From: Paralvinella palmiformis
Lineage: Eukaryota; Annelida; Polychaeta; Terebellida; Alvinellidae
DNA length: 64,000 nt
Assembly: GCA_025642065.1 (NCBI GenBank)
Contig: JAODUP010000671.1
Span: 91,001 to 155,000, forward strand
Direction of reading: 5' to 3'
A model generated the notes under the pieces. That model was not told the origin of the DNA. It was given only the letters and a program-made list of their open reading frames with translations, and made no database searches. The translations under genes and the position numbers were made by a program. Positions 25,371-40,477 of the stretch are shown here, in pieces; positions within the stretch are counted from its first letter, which is position 1; every line of letters begins with the position of its first letter.

Positions 25371-25527
25371 GCATAAAACAACTCTAACCATAAAATAAGA
25401 GAGTGCTGGTAGATTATTGCTTTAAGCTGTTTTCTGATTTTGTTTTTAAAAATTGTAAAAATAAAACTACGAGATAAACTGTCGTCTCGTTCTGCAGAAA
25501 ACTTGTAACACTTAGTTTAGTGTAAGA

Positions 25528-25600
25528 TGTTGTGGCCCAGAAATTGGGAAGTCGACTACAGTATGAGAGAATAGCGGTTCGAATCCAACCGTTCCATAAA
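25528..25600 (+). mobile_element. tRNA-like SINE head
   Basis: TGTGGCCCAGAAATTGGG and, at normal tRNA spacing, GCGGTTCGAATCC form an A/B-box pair. The full cloverleaf cannot be paired well, so this is more likely a SINE head than a tRNA gene. No matching copy was found in the window. Confidence 0.4.
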
Positions 25601-28264
25601 TATACGGCTAACGAAGTGAACTAATATTGATTATGTTATAATATTTCATGAATAAATGAATAAATAAATATTGTTCAAAAATATGGAATTCTCTAGGAAT
25701 GTTTAAGTGCTAACGTTTTTAAACACAGGTATGAATTTTTAAAGTTTGGGGATACCGAATATTCTGACTACTGCCGGCCTCACAAATCAATGAGTAGACC
25801 CATGAAGACTCTTTCTAATCACGTAGATAATGTTCGTTGTGCTTAGAGATGTCTCCAACCTTTTCCAAGATAGCATCTATTAAGCGTCATTGGCGTATAC
25901 CATAAACCACTGAAAAGTTGGCAGATCGATATCCCATCAAATGTCGCCGAGAACCTGAATTCTGGACATCTGCCTCTTTTTGGTCGACTTCTCATCCTAA
26001 ACTAAAGGGTTGTTAGTGTCTGAGCAACGACATTGCATGCTCAGAATAGGATAATGATGAAAGGTGGCGGACACTTACCTCCCGCAACGAGCTCAAATTA
26101 AAACTCCAGGTATGTTGTTCTTTTTCACATAAAAGAGCCGATTGATTATCTTCCCTGAGCCATCACCTGACCAGACGACGTCAGACGACCTGCTACTAGA
26201 AGAGGATACGTTTGTCAGCTAGCCAGTGGGAATCTTTTTAGAAACAGCGTGTAAAAAGAAATTAACATTTTACGGGATGGAAGTTGGGAAGTTGCTTTCC
26301 TCCCTGGGGCTGATGAAGATGGAAGAGAGTTGTCCAGGTCTCTAAGGCTACTAGCGTCTTCTTCATGGGTTGGTTGGTGACGAAGACAATGGTGATGTTG
26401 TTGGTGCTGATGATGACAACGCGGATGTTGACCACCGCAGCGATGGTGATGCTAGTACTAATAAACATATTTAATTTCTTAAAGTACTCGTGTTAACAAG
26501 TGCTGTCCAAGGATACTTTATACCAAAAAACAAACAAATGGTAACTAGTCCAGATCAACAAAATAACACATTACAGTGACATCATTCCAATGATACACGC
26601 TAACGATGTTCGCTCTATGGACATCCTGTTGACCAAGATCCAGATATGACCGAAACACGATATCGTGCAAATGCAAAACAGTTCGATCGCGGTCGGACCT
26701 CATCGCTATTAATCCTCTCATTAAGTAGGCTGACCAAACATATTAAATTATATTTGTCGTTCATCTTGATCGATGCCGCTCATGCCAAATCATGCCGATG
26801 TATTTCGGGACGAAGAACCGAAAATGCTTGGCCGAAATATCGCGTTACCAATTATGTCACATGACGTTAGCGGCCCTGGATTCACCAAAGCGGGTAAAGA
26901 TGTTTATCTTTTGATCACGTGGTATTTTATTTCCCGCTCTAAAAATGTCGGTGAATGAGGTCATCTGGCGATGAGTCATGGTGGCTCATCACTCTTTGAG
27001 ATTGTTGTCAGCTTGCTTCCATGTCAGCTGTTTGTGAGTAGAAGTGCATGTTTGATGTGGACACGAGAAACCGAGGCGTCTGTAACTAATATAAACGGAT
27101 CGTGTCTCTTTCTGTGTCCATCTGAACCGGATCCTGATAAGACGCAGTAACCCCAGAATCGTGGTCACGTCAAACGTTAGTGTTCAGGTTATTTGTGATC
27201 CAGATGTGTCAGCAATAGAACCATGGTTACTCGGATCGCTAAAAGAAGAGTGTTGATATATTGTCAGTTGAAGAGCAGATACCTTTTGATGTTACAGGAG
27301 AAAGACACATCATGGGTATCTACTACAAAGCCCGAAATGATGGCAATGAACAAATACGCATCACATATAAAACGCCCCAACATAAAACATACGCGCGCGC
27401 AAACAAACACATCTCTCTCTCTCTCTCCATCGAAACACCTTCCCACACATAACCGTCTACGCCTACGATTTCCTGCATATATAAAGATTTAGTCATCTTG
27501 AACACGTACATCACTGATGGAGAGTTATATCAAAAGTGAACACTGACTCCATTGACAGGACATCGCCACTAATTTGTCACTTATGGACAATACCGTCTTG
27601 GTCTTTAACCTCACGACACATGGTGTCACCGAGGCTAGCCCATATGACAGAAGCATCCAACAAGAAAATATCATCAACAGAGTCACGTTAAAGCCTTGAT
27701 TGAAGAAGCTACCATGGATACAAACTGGTGTCACAGGTTTGGTGACTATTTATAAGATGGCATCGCGAGATTCGAGTTTGCTATTTAACACTACATAACA
27801 AAGACACACGAATAAAAAATAGATTGATTCTAGCAGTCGGAAATATGTATGGCTGTGAACAACGATTCTCGAATACCTTTGCACATATTCAACCTTAATG
27901 CGTTCCAAATTGTAAATATTAATGTATTTTCTGATGCCTTCCCTGCTCTGTATTACAGACTTCTCTTTGGAATCGTTAATACAAATTATACGTGGTCTGT
28001 GGAAGTAGCTTAATCCGCAGTATGAATGCTTAAATATACCATCACCATAAAACGGATCCATCACACGACAATGTTTATATTAGTAATACAACATTCATGG
28101 TGCGTACTATATATGCGTAACTAATGTTGTAATTAATGCAACACAAAACTATGATGACATACTGACTAATATACGCTTATCCTTGATGACTATTAATTAC
28201 TGCGTTCTCAAATTGGCCACGAAGATAGTTGAAAGTACAACATGTAAAAATATAACTCTTGCTC

Positions 28265-28432
28265 TTTTACGGGCGCGTTTGTGTAGAAGGTAGGTTAAAT
28301 GGGCCGAGCGACCTCCAAACGTAATGGACCGAAATGAAAGATGACACCGTTCTCAAATAGCCTGACCGGGGTTTCGATCCAGGTACAATAGATCTGTGGC
28401 CAACCGTGCTATTAGTTAAACCATGGATGCGC
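28265..28432 (-). mobile_element. tRNA-derived SINE, family B, minus-strand copy
   Basis: Read on the minus strand it has an A-box-like TGGTTTAACTAATAGC (28408-28423), a B-box-like GGATCGAAACC (28370-28380) and the body segment TTGGAGGTCGCTCGGCCC shared with the 53.45-kb copy, ending GCGCCCGTAAAA. It is more diverged than that copy and no target duplication was found. Confidence 0.72.
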
Positions 28433-28448
28433 CCACAACAAGTACTAT

Positions 28449-28540
28449 TATTATTATCATCATCGGATGATGATGATGATCATCATCATCATCATGGCAA
28501 TTATGATAATAATGATGATAATTGTTACGATGGTAATTAA
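28449..28540. repeat. (ATC)n/(GAT)n inverted trinucleotide repeats
   Basis: ATCATC then GATGATGATGAT then ATCATCATCATC forms self-complementary blocks, followed by AAT/GAT runs to 28540. Confidence 0.93.
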
Positions 28541-30344
28541 TATAATAATTATTCCTAGTCGAAACTATGTTCAGGATATAGCATTAGTTGGCATCTTTTT
28601 CAATAGCTACTTCATGAATGGCAATCCCGGAGTCTTGTCACTGGATACGCCAGGAGACATCTCACAAAATAGCGGGAGAGCGCCTGTAGAAAGAGCCTCA
28701 TCACGTAAACTAAAAATGAAGCCTCTGTGTTAGACGGCATCTCAAAGCGAGCTCTCCTTGTTATCATTTTTGTCATGTCACCAGACCTAATGTACTGTTC
28801 TCCTACATGTATTGCCTTTTCAGCATGAAGCAATTCTTGTTTTTGGTGTATTTCCGATCTTGTTCACAGTAAACACAATCGACTAGTCAGCAAACATAAC
28901 GGAAGGACATGTACATACTTATCATAGTAATCTTATTATTGGATACCCGCTAAAGTAAATTCGATTGGGACTGGACCTCAATTTATCTAAATATATATCA
29001 TTTGACATCATCAACGAAAGTTTTCGTTTAGCAGATAACATTAAATTTTATTTTATATTTGGATCAATGTATACTGAAGTTCCTGCAGAAATTGTATCCA
29101 GATCCTATTTCCAGTTATGGAACTTGTGAATGACATGGTTTCTGACAAGGGATTAGTTCAATGTTAGATGTTAAATGCCGTTTTCATACATACTTCAGAG
29201 TAGGGTGAATGTTAAAGTAGGATTTGCCGGTCGACGGAGTGAGAATATTGTAGCTTGTATTTCTGCCAAGGTCAAGTTTGAAACAACCATTATGCTGGTA
29301 TTAGTCACAGTTAAGATATTCCATGGCCAAGGCGTGAGCTGAATAAGCCTTACAGAAATATCCCTTGTGAACGCACAAGTCACCAATATAAGCACACAGC
29401 GTTTTGATGGTACGTGATTATGTGTTTGTTGACAGATGTAGCATAAAAAGATCAAAGATAATCAAAGGATGGAAGTGAAGGAATGCTGTGATTCTAGTGG
29501 AATCAATGCGTGGCATCAAAAGAAAATACATGATATGGCTGGAGACCAATATGTGTTTTTCGAATAATTCAGATTTAATTCTTTAAGTATCCGTTTCCAG
29601 GTTTGTATATAAATAGCCATAAAGGTAAGTGTATCATAAATATAATGCAACCCGTGACAATGACTCAATATGCCTAGAGGAATTATTTGATGCGCATATC
29701 TGAGGGAGGTTTCAGAGGTCGACGTTCTCAAATACTTGCCTTAGCTTAGCGCGATAGATATGTTGTAAAGCCCACAATATCCTTCCGGGACAAGATACCG
29801 GCAAACATTTGGACATCTAAATCTCATGACGCCGTCAAGAATATTACAACTTAAATGTTTTCTCATCTGAATATGTTTACGTTTTTGCTAACATTTCTTT
29901 ATTAAGATGTCAATGCGTAACGCTGATAAGGGATAGTTATAATGCGCATGTAAAGCCCGCAATCATCAATTTGTATACAATTCGTTAAATAAGACTATTT
30001 ATAAGGGATCCCATCTAGCTGAGCCATTGCGACTGAAACAGGTCGTTGTTGCGTATCCCCAAGGAAGGTCCCAGATGTCCAATTAAAAGCTACAACAATC
30101 ACCATCAAATTACTTTGTGTGACATACGGCATCGACGGCTTTACACAGGACCCGACATTTTGTGGGATAAAATCAGAATGTGTAAGAGTCTTGCTATCTT
30201 CAAAACGTATAAAACACTATTCCCTGCATTCAAGAGTTGTTTATCAAAATATTTATGTCTTTTTATATTAAGATGTAAATCTATTATAATGACATCCTAT
30301 TGCTAACTTAGCTTCTTATGGTAATCTCCCCATTCCGATGTCAC

Positions 30345-30780
30345 AGCCATTAGAGCATTCCAGCACAAATATAAAGGTTCACGTTCGAACCCCGCAAGAG
30401 GTCGAAACTTTTCCAGAGATTAATTTCACGGCTCACAACATCGTGGGTGCTGACCACGTTAAATGGCTGCCGTCTCCACTGAATTATTTAAAATAAAGGG
30501 GAACGTTAAAAACCCCTGAGGACGTAAAACACTCTGACAATGACCACCCTCAGGGTATTTCGGCTGCATCTTTCGGTAATGCTCCCCTTTGAGCGGTGGG
30601 GGGAGGTGATTCCTCAGCCACTCCAACATAGAGGCTGTGCCGAATTAGCAACAGCCTGGGGATTCTCCCCGAACAACAAAGCATCCAACTCCGCTCTGTG
30701 TTTGTGGGACGCCCCCCAAGGCCGTTATGTCCCAGTTTTGAACAGCGCCAAGGCTAATTAACCCAAATGAACCAAACTCT
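30345..30780 (+). mobile_element. tRNA-derived SINE, family A, copy 2 (longer body, decayed head)
   Basis: The B box CGTTCGAACCC (30382-30392) is followed by the same body as the copy at 145-459, including the segments starting GAGGTCGAAAC, CACGGCTCACAAC and GGTATTTCGGCT. This copy has an extra block of about 47 bp at 30506-30552 and a longer 3' part (about 30680-30780). Its A-box half is not recognisable, so the head is truncated or mutated. No clear target duplication was found. Confidence 0.8.
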
Positions 30781-31237
30781 CAGACTAATATTTATATGAA
30801 TTGTATAACTGATACACATTAATATTATTACTATCTATAGCCATCAGATCATTTGCCCTTTAATAGTATCTTATTATTGGAGTCGTGCTTATGTAACTGA
30901 TAAATAACACCAGGAAATATTTCCTTTAAAAGTAACGTGGAGTGTTTTAAAGTAATCTGATATACCGATTCTCCAGGGCCAAGATAAGAATATGTCACAT
31001 TTATGCGGGGGCGAGATTATTCATAGATAAAGATTTCACTCACAGGGCATTGCTCGGATTTTGGCAGCATCAAGTGAAAGATCGTCTGGATGATTATATC
31101 CAGATTTCGATATACTGTCCAGATTATTTTTACGTACACCGTCTGATGTGCAGCAATATAGTTTATCGCTCATTGTTGACCGTACTGGCACTGCCCAGAT
31201 AAATACATGTACGCGCGTGCGTTGGTGTGCATGCATA

Positions 31238-31444
31238 TGTGTCTGTCTGTCTATCTATCTGTCAGTATGTCTGTCTTTTGTCTCTTTGTTGGTCAGTCGA
31301 TATATATTTATGTATGTATGCATGTAGGTGGGTATGTTTGTTTGTCTATATGTATGGCTGTCTATATATTTGTTTGTTTATATGTCTGTCTGGTCTGTCT
31401 GTCTGTCTGTCTGTCTGTCTGTATGGTCTGTCTGTCTGTCTGTA

Positions 31445-31484
<40 letters not shown>
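31238..31484. repeat. (TGTC)n/(TATG)n tetranucleotide block
   Basis: Degenerate at first, near-pure (TGTC)n at 31386-31484. Confidence 0.96.
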
Positions 31485-31485
<1 letters not shown>

Positions 31486-31839
31486 CACAAGTACGATGAA
31501 ATTGCAATTAATAGATATGTTTAATATTTAATTGGCTGATGGCTTGTCAACTATCTAGAGTCTCGGCGAAGAAATCAAATATTAGCTCTAACCAACACAC
31601 CAAACGTCTACTGATACAGTGTAGGAAGAAAGGATTGCTAATTAAATCAGCACATAAAAGGAAGCGAACAAAAGGCCAAATTAAAGCGTGAATATTTTCC
31701 GGCTTAATTCATTTCCTTTAGCTTTGATAGAGTTATACAATGTCGTTCTTGATAGGCGATAAAATACACCGATCAACGTGTTATGGTTAACTGAAACACG
31801 ATTAACTTATCTAAAGATAAACTGTATGTCTCTCAATGG

Positions 31840-31846
31840 TATGTGT

Positions 31847-31883
<37 letters not shown>

Positions 31884-31960
31884 GTAATATGTGTGTGTGT
31901 GCGTCTCTGCATGTCTGTATGTGTGTACGTGCGTCCGTCTGTATGTGTTTGTATTCGCCC
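31840..31960. repeat. (TG)n tract
   Basis: Pure TG at 31853-31882 with imperfect TG/TGCG on both sides. Confidence 0.95.
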
Positions 31961-32078
31961 CGCGCGTGCGTACGCTTACCAATTTTTCCCTGTAACAGCT
32001 AGTTTGTTTAAATGTTCTTTAACTTAGTTTTCAAATATTTAAATCTAATCAGCCAAATTAAAATAATTGTTTTAAACT

Positions 32079-32112
32079 CTCTCTCTCTCTCTCTCTCACC
32101 TACCTACCTACA
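32079..32112. repeat. (CT)n(ACCT)n short compound repeat
   Basis: CTCTCT then CACCTACCTACCTAC. Confidence 0.92.
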
Positions 32113-32615
32113 ATCATTATATCATACAAGATTAGATTTACACTCTTAACCTCTTCCGGTTTCACTTTCTTGCCGCTAAACGATTTTTTAATTAAAGGTT
32201 CCGATACGTAAACACGTCACCCTGTCAACACTTCTAACTTTTGATGTTTATAGCGAGCCTCCCTACCATGATTTCCTCTATTATCGCCCACAGCAATAAA
32301 TACCTCCCTTCAATCTGCCGTTCTAATGACGCACAACACCTGAATAGCAACTGACAAGCCGGAAAAGGTCCCATATTCTCAAGTAACTTCTTAATATGCC
32401 ACCGTTTGTGATAGATTACCGACAGACCTCAGTTCGGTGATAGAGAAGGAGAACACACATTTCTTAGTCCAATGACGCCGAGGTATTTAATGTCCCTCGG
32501 CAGAAATGACTAGTAAAAGCGGAGCTTTCTCCGTTCATGTTAAATTATATTAAGACGAGACTTAAATGGTAATTCCCGACTTTGGCGAGATTTGACAGAC
32601 GCCATGCCGTAGACC

Positions 32616-32831
32616 CCCCCCCCACACACACACTAATCTTTGATTTAATTAGCCGAGGTAATTGTAAGGACTTCACGTCTAGTTGAGGCAGTTGGGATTG
32701 TATGTTCTTCAGAGATATCTCCACTAATATAGAATAAAAATAGCACACAGTTCGGGAGCTGGCAGTTTGTCGGATCACAACTGTGCGCGACTCCCCCCCC
32801 CCTACACACGTGCGTGCGTGCGTGCGTGCAT
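32616..32831. repeat. Short poly-C/(CA)n and poly-C/(GTGC)n tracts
   Basis: C9 plus CACACA at 32616-32631, and C10 plus (TGCG)n at 32793-32829, with unique sequence between. Confidence 0.9.
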
Positions 32832-34507
32832 TAATAATTCCGTGCGTGTATGTATGAAGGTTTGATAAGGTGGATTAAAGGCAGTTAAAAATTCTAGTTC
32901 TGGGAAACGTTATCACGTTTGGCTTGAAAGAATTGTTTTTACTTCATAAAGTTTTTGTCTCACAACGCTATTTTTGCTAATTATTTCGTTGTTCGAATAA
33001 GACCAATAAGTTTATAAATGATATTCTTCACCGAACACGGATATATTTCTAGATGACTGACCCTGAATGCTAAATTCGCTTCGCTTTATTTATTAAAACT
33101 TATACACCGTGTTTTCAGGTTGACATATTCAATTCGTAGATTGTTCCATCAAAACACCAAACCGGAAGCAATTTAGATAATATAATTCTATGATTCTGGT
33201 TAGTTGAAGCATGAGGATAGCCGGGCTGGAAAATATGACTCTATCTTTTAGAGTTGTGCCTTGTGTAGGGTGCTATCAAAGGTACGGGAAGTTTCAAACA
33301 GATTATCAGATTATTAAATAATAAAGACGATAAAATTCACAGAACTAGACATATTGATTCCAGTAACATTATTAATATATTACCCTAAATAACCTTACAA
33401 AATAGCATTGAACCATCGATATAAAAACATGATATTTGACTTACGAATTTTGTTAAATGCGACTCTGGAGATATGGACACCTTTATTGTCTAATAACACT
33501 TTGTAGTTGATTTGTAAATATGCCAAGGATTCTAGATCTAAGTCAAATAAGAAAGCCTCACCATTCTTGTCATAATCAGACGAAAGACAATTAATTTGTC
33601 ATTCGGAGCTTAAATAGTAACACGGTAAACGTCTGATCTGATTTGATTTTAATTAGCCTACAATAAAAATGTCTTTTGAATTGTTTATTTTTGAACTTCG
33701 TCATTAACTTTGTGTCAGCGTCGACGTCATGCCATCCAATGATGGTGTATCTACCATACAGAGTGGGTGTAGTACTGTTGGACTAGAGCAGTCGACTAGA
33801 ATGCCAGAGTGAGTTAATAAGTTACGTTTATTTTTTGCTTAGAATCAGCTTTTCTTACACCCAGAACATACAGATGAATGGCTACTGTCCGGTGAAACGA
33901 GTTGACATAGGCAGATTTGGATTTCTTCCGGGAGCTATGGGTCTACTACACGTACGCTATCGACTGCACGGCGAGAATGGAATACCATAGAATGTGTAAA
34001 GATAAGAGTTCGATTTAAACGACTGCTTATCAATACTTCGTTTACCCGACTATTAATGTATATAACAAAGATAGAGTATTTGACTGTAGACGAGCCGTAT
34101 CATTCTAAATCAAATGAAATGACTGAATTAGCGCTTTGTTTAAGCTCTACACTGGTTACAAATCAGGGAATGTCAAATAATAAACATAGTTACCAGTCAG
34201 ATTCCAATTATAACATGATTGTTGAGAGCTCATCACTGTAATTGTCATATCGGGGTGCGTTTTATTAATGTCCACAATAGTTGCAGCAATTCTCAACACG
34301 ATAATAGAGATTTAAACAAACAAATAGTAGTACATTGCAATAAGGTAAGACACCAATCATCATCGTCATCATCATCATATTGCAATAAGGTCTTGGTATA
34401 TGAATGGCTTACATGGCTGAAGTGTGCTCTGCCCCATACATCAGCGAGTTTCTCCATCAACAATTAAAGAAGCTCACACAGTAATCCTTCACCATTTTCT
34501 CCCTCGA

Positions 34508-34870
34508 TCAATCTAACACCGGCCGCAGCTCACTAGCCGGCAACAAACCTAACAAAATAAGACAATAGGCTGGAATAAAGGATATGTTGCGGTGGTTGAT
34601 GTTAGAGACCGTAAACACTAGGTCAGTTGTAAAGAACACCGAACCAGTGGGATGATCCTGGTAAACATCAAGCGGAAAGACACCAAACAAGGCGTTACCT
34701 GGTATGTCTTGTGTGAGAACAAGCAATAAATTGGATTTTCTTCGCAGCACGACCGGACCCGGATTTTGGAGATATCGGGATCGATAGAGCACATGAGATG
34801 TCACGACATCTGTAGAAAATCGCCAAGTGTTATGCCCGGATAGATTTATAAATACTGAACTGCATGTCAA
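34508..34870 (-). other. Open frame of 120 codons, no recognised family
   Basis: It is one of the few long open frames in the window not made of simple repeat. A possible acceptor (TTTTCTACAG on the minus strand, at about 34806-34815) lies inside it. I recognise no domain, and the residue composition is not distinctive. A chance open frame in a locally GC-richer patch is the default reading. Confidence 0.12.
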
Positions 34871-34887
34871 GGTCAGAAGAGTCGAAG

Positions 34888-34922
34888 TTGTGACAATATA
34901 TATATAAATTCATATTTTATCT

Positions 34923-34965
<43 letters not shown>

Positions 34966-34986
34966 ATATATATATATTATTATATA

Positions 34987-35020
<34 letters not shown>

Positions 35021-35022
35021 TC
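34888..35022. repeat. Interrupted (TA)n block
   Basis: Four TA runs separated by TTAT slips. Confidence 0.96.
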
Positions 35023-35895
35023 CCTTTATATAAAATATTCTAAGGCACTTTAAGAGACATTGTAATAAGAAATTAAATAAAAAATTGAAATTAAAATGCT
35101 AGGCACATCATTATAACCGGATAAATTGAACGACTGGACATTGTTAGTATTGTAATATACTAGAAACAAAAAATATTGTAACGTGAGTAATGTTTTTGAA
35201 TCTCGTATATAATACGGGATTGAGATTTATAAATGGAATGGACGACAGATATTGTTTTCCCATAGGCCACAGTATTACTACGACCAATTTCTAGTCTGCT
35301 AAGATGTTACCGTTATCGTTGGTCGGGATAATTCCGACTTGCCAATCATCTATGATGTTGCTTGTTCAAATATTCGTTCAAATGTATGCACGTCATCATC
35401 CAGACGAGACTCAATTGGTTACCAATGAAAATTATAGAGAACCGAGGTGATGTGACGGTGTCGTGATGACCTCATAATAATGCCTGTTGCTGTGTTTTAA
35501 ACAGAAGCTGATGTTTACATCTTAGCGCGTTCGACAAGCCACAGCAAGTCACGATCCTCTTCATTAACGACTTGATGGCATCATCCATCTGTAAGGGATC
35601 ATATCATATATGACATCAAAATTCAGTCCACGTTGAGAAGCGTTAACGATTAAAATCTCCAATCATGACAATAATAGTATCCGTACGATTTAGTTTACGT
35701 CTGTAAGTAAACAGCATAATTCTGAGTAGGTCACGATTTAACTTTAGCATTTGTCTCCTCATCCAAGATTCAATGTCAATAAGACACACTTCTGTACCCG
35801 AGATAGTACATTGTGTTTGGCTACATTATCAATGAACCTAAACGCCAGATATCCTTGTGTATTGTCAGCATAAAAATGATAAACTAGCTCTTACT

Positions 35896-36041
<146 letters not shown>

Positions 36042-36621
36042 AGAGAGTGTGAAGAATTTACTCTTTTAAATTGCCTTTTTTCCCAAATATAATGTTTTGG
36101 ACTATACTAACGCTTCCCTAGCATCAAACTATGACGTCATTAACTTACAAAATCAAATCAAGTAAATGTAATTTATGTTTACTTCACTGGTAGAGCATTC
36201 AACATGGTTACTTATAGACATTGATGTGTTTGTCCGAAAAATAGAAACCGCTAAGAAACTTATTTATCTTATGGTATCCTGTGTGTTAAGCTGTAGATAT
36301 TCAAAGTAATTGTTTTAATCCTTATTTCAGAAGTTATAAATTTTCAATCTGAGTGACATGATTTATTTTTCATATTAAAAATGCTAAAACGAAGAAAAGG
36401 TGAATATGAATTAAAGTAGTTGTGATGAAAATATATCGTGAATTAAATGTTGGATAACAACTGTGACAAATGTAAAAGCCGTGATATCGATCAAACAGCT
36501 GTCGGATAAACTGGGCATGGGTGGAAACAGGTGGCTGCAGAGGCGGGTAACTATCAGAATATTCGGAGAAAAAAGCTGGAAATTGATTAAGATAGTTTGA
36601 TAAATGACGAAATAATATGTT

Positions 36622-36624
<3 letters not shown>

Positions 36625-36687
<63 letters not shown>
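36625..36687. repeat. (TA)n microsatellite
   Basis: Pure TA after a short TGTG. Confidence 0.97.
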
Positions 36688-36691
<4 letters not shown>

Positions 36692-37269
36692 GGGACAAAT
36701 TGATTGGGTTATGAAATATTCGGGAGGGAGGTTACAGATATCGATGAAACCAAGTCATTGAAAGCCGATATAATAGTCAAACAAAACCGTATGAATAAAT
36801 CTACAATTTGCTAAATAAGTATAAACACAGAAGAAAGTAAAACCTGAACTACAGTGACAAATTTCACTAATGACTGAACCAGTCGATGGAAGGGGAATTT
36901 TCTAACAGGGTCACAAGGTTCCCGGAACCTAAACGGATGATTGTTTTCTTTTGTTCGCGAAATTGTCGAATTGTGGAAGACAAGCTTCATCAACGTCGAC
37001 ACGATGTAACTGGCAGTTCGTTATACTTAATGGAGCTTGGGCAGAAAGCTAATTGCCGTGTAACAATATGTTGTTCGTCTATACTATTGGTTACATCGCG
37101 CCACATTGACAGACATAAAGTGATGCTTAGAATTTTTTTATTTTTATAAATATTTACCTAGAAAGCGTTTAGATTATCTATTAAAGCCGGACACCTGAAC
37201 TTATTAAACTATACGTCCAAGGATATTAAATAGCATCACTTGTCTTCTGGATAATGATAACCTGAAAGT

Positions 37270-37391
37270 AAGTGTGTCAGTGTGTATGTGTGTGTGGGAG
37301 GTATATGTGTGTGTGTGTGTATGCGTGCGTGCGTGCGTGTGTGTGTGTGCGTGCGTGCGTATTTTGTGTGTGCGAGTGTGTATGTGTGTGT

Positions 37392-37423
<32 letters not shown>

Positions 37424-37461
37424 CATGTAGTGATAATAATAATAATAATAATAATAATAAT
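37270..37461. repeat. (TG)n/(TGCG)n then (AAT)n
   Basis: TG-rich with CGTG variants to 37423, then (AAT)n 37434-37461. Confidence 0.96.
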
Positions 37462-37969
37462 ATAGACTAGTGTTTACAAGTTTAACATATACTTCGTATG
37501 AAACAAGAATTGATTCACCTGACCTAATCGGTGCGAGTTGGTCACTGGCTAGGAATAGACCCATTCAACACAGCACATTATACAAAATGGCACGCTACAG
37601 TGTCTGAGACAAGGACATAAAAAGCCAGGATATACAAGCTCTAGTGAATCAAAGAAGCGCCACCTTGTTATAACCCACCTGTAAATGTTAACACGATAAA
37701 AGAAATGATTTGTTCAAATTTGCCACTTTACACAGATGCCGCCATTGAGGGAGATAATTTGATAAAATTGTCTTTCCTTACTTGAGCGTAATACGCGTAA
37801 TTTGTGTGAAATGAGGATGATTATTTCCGCGACATAGCGAATAAAGATAAGTTTTAAAACTACCCACTAGAGGTTCTTGATAAGAGACTTCAAAGAGCTT
37901 ACAGTATCAAAACAGAGGAAATAAGAGAATCGTATGAATGATGCGTGCTATGATAGAAAGGCAGTGACA

Positions 37970-37975
37970 AACACA

Positions 37976-38006
<31 letters not shown>

Positions 38007-38012
38007 GGGGGG
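37970..38012. repeat. (CA)n(GA)n short compound repeat
   Basis: CACACA then GAGAGA then G-rich. Confidence 0.94.
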
Positions 38013-38668
38013 AGGTGGAAGTTTTGGCGGCGGACATTCATCACAACCAAAATAGGCTCTTACATATTGAAAATATGTCAGGAAAGCCATCGCTTCTGCT
38101 GCTGTAGTAGTCAATGGAAAGAAGAAACCGAATACATTGTGCGAAGTTGAGCTTCACAGACCACGAGCCACAAGTAGAGACATCCACACACAAGGACATC
38201 GGTCTTATGGGCTAATTAAAGAGTACTCTATTCCCGAAGGTGGTTTTGCGTCATCATCAAAAAAGACGTATCACGTATGTCTACAGGCATCTAGTTTGGT
38301 GATATTTTTGGCCTTTGCTTTTCGTGCGTTTTCATCGCTTCCGCCTTCCTCTGGTTGGTGATTGGGTGAAGTAATTTAGTTCGCTCTCCCTAGCCCGATT
38401 AGACTGTCTGCTGGGCGTGGGCAGAAGATCTTAATTTGATCAGTCTGTTTGCATCTTCTTTCGACGCTACTTACTCGGTGACTCGAACAAAGTTGTAGAA
38501 CCCAATGTGAGATTGTATAAATTGATTGTTGCTTTATTTCATTTTTCTGTATCTACATTTATTTAATCGTTTGTGTGCATAATCTATTTGTTATTGTTAC
38601 ATGCTGTTGTAAATCACCTTATAACAATATTAACACTTTTTGCTGGTGTTGGTTTTACTTATTACAGT

Positions 38669-38712
38669 CATTATTATTATTATTATTATTATTGCTGTTG
38701 TTGTTGTTGTTT
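38669..38712. repeat. (ATT)n then (GTT)n
   Basis: TTATTATTATT passes into GTTGTTGTT. Confidence 0.94.
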
Positions 38713-38962
38713 AATGTTGTTGCTGTTGACATGTTTTGGCGTATCACTGAATTATTTCAACGTAATAAACACAATGTCTCCCCGCTTTGTTGACTGTGCG
38801 TCCTATACCCAAGTACTATATGTGTCCATTGATCCAGTTACGTTCCATATCGTCTGGTCATATACAGGAATATAGTAATAAATCCCGGTTAGCAGAGCCA
38901 GGATCAAGACAGATTCCATCGCCCCCATACAATATTAGGCTATGTGTAATACATAGCTTAGC

Positions 38963-39200
38963 ATGTCTGTATGTCTGTCTGTCTGTCTTTCTCTATGTCT
39001 GTCTGTCTGTCTGCCTGTCTGTGTGTCTGTCTGTCTGTCTTTCCTATCTGGATGGATGGATGCATGGATGGATGCATGGATGGATGCATGGATGGATGTT
39101 TGGATGGATGGTTGGGTGAATTACACAATGGCTCGATGAATTAATGGATCAATGGATGAATATTTGTATCGCTAGATGGAGCGGTGGGTGGATGGATAAG
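38963..39200. repeat. (TGTC)n then (GATG)n tetranucleotide block
   Basis: TGTCTGTC to about 39045, then GGATGGATGCAT runs with a 12-bp higher-order pattern to 39115 and scattered GGAT beyond. Confidence 0.94.
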
Positions 39201-39661
39201 ATAGATGGATCTACCCCAATGGATGTCTATCATTCCATCTGTCTTCCTATTTCTCTATCTATTCTAACCAGCTGGTCTTGACACCGATCTATATATTTAT
39301 GTTCATATAACTATTTCAGTTGGCTAAAGTAAAGCCTCGATATCATCATCACTTATCACATCCAGATGTGACATATTAATTTGCTACATCTCAAAAAAAG
39401 GCTACTCCCAATCGCGTGAAGAGATCAAGATCGTTATCTCATGACAAAGCTAATTATTTATAGATTAATGCATAAAGCCTTATAGTATTGGCTTGATTCG
39501 GATTAACCACGTGACCTAACATTATTTGTGTGACATTCGCTATTTCTGTTTCCTTTTCTGTCACTTTAAATTATCACCTTTTGGGTAATTTTACTAATCT
39601 CTTTCTCACCTTCATTGTTATTCCTGATGATTCGTGGAAATAACTTATTTTCTCTAATTAT

Positions 39662-40164
<503 letters not shown>

Positions 40165-40477
40165 TTTACAGGCGTTGGTTCAAAATTCAGTTATAACAGA
40201 GATTCTTCTCTAACCGTAGAAACCCAATTATTGGAACCGAACTGTCAGCGGAAATGACAGAACTAAATTTCGTTTTTATCGAAGCTTAGATCGATTGATG
40301 ACCGCTAATCTCTAGTTACAAGCTACAATGGCTTACGGTTGGACATAAACCGACACGATACGCCGATCTAAGCAGAGGTTATCTCCACACAGTCAGACCA
40401 TTGCCACAGAAGCTGGTTTACATAAATAAGAGGAAAGGGCATCAACCCCATCCCTCACCCTTCCCCTTTCACTGGTC

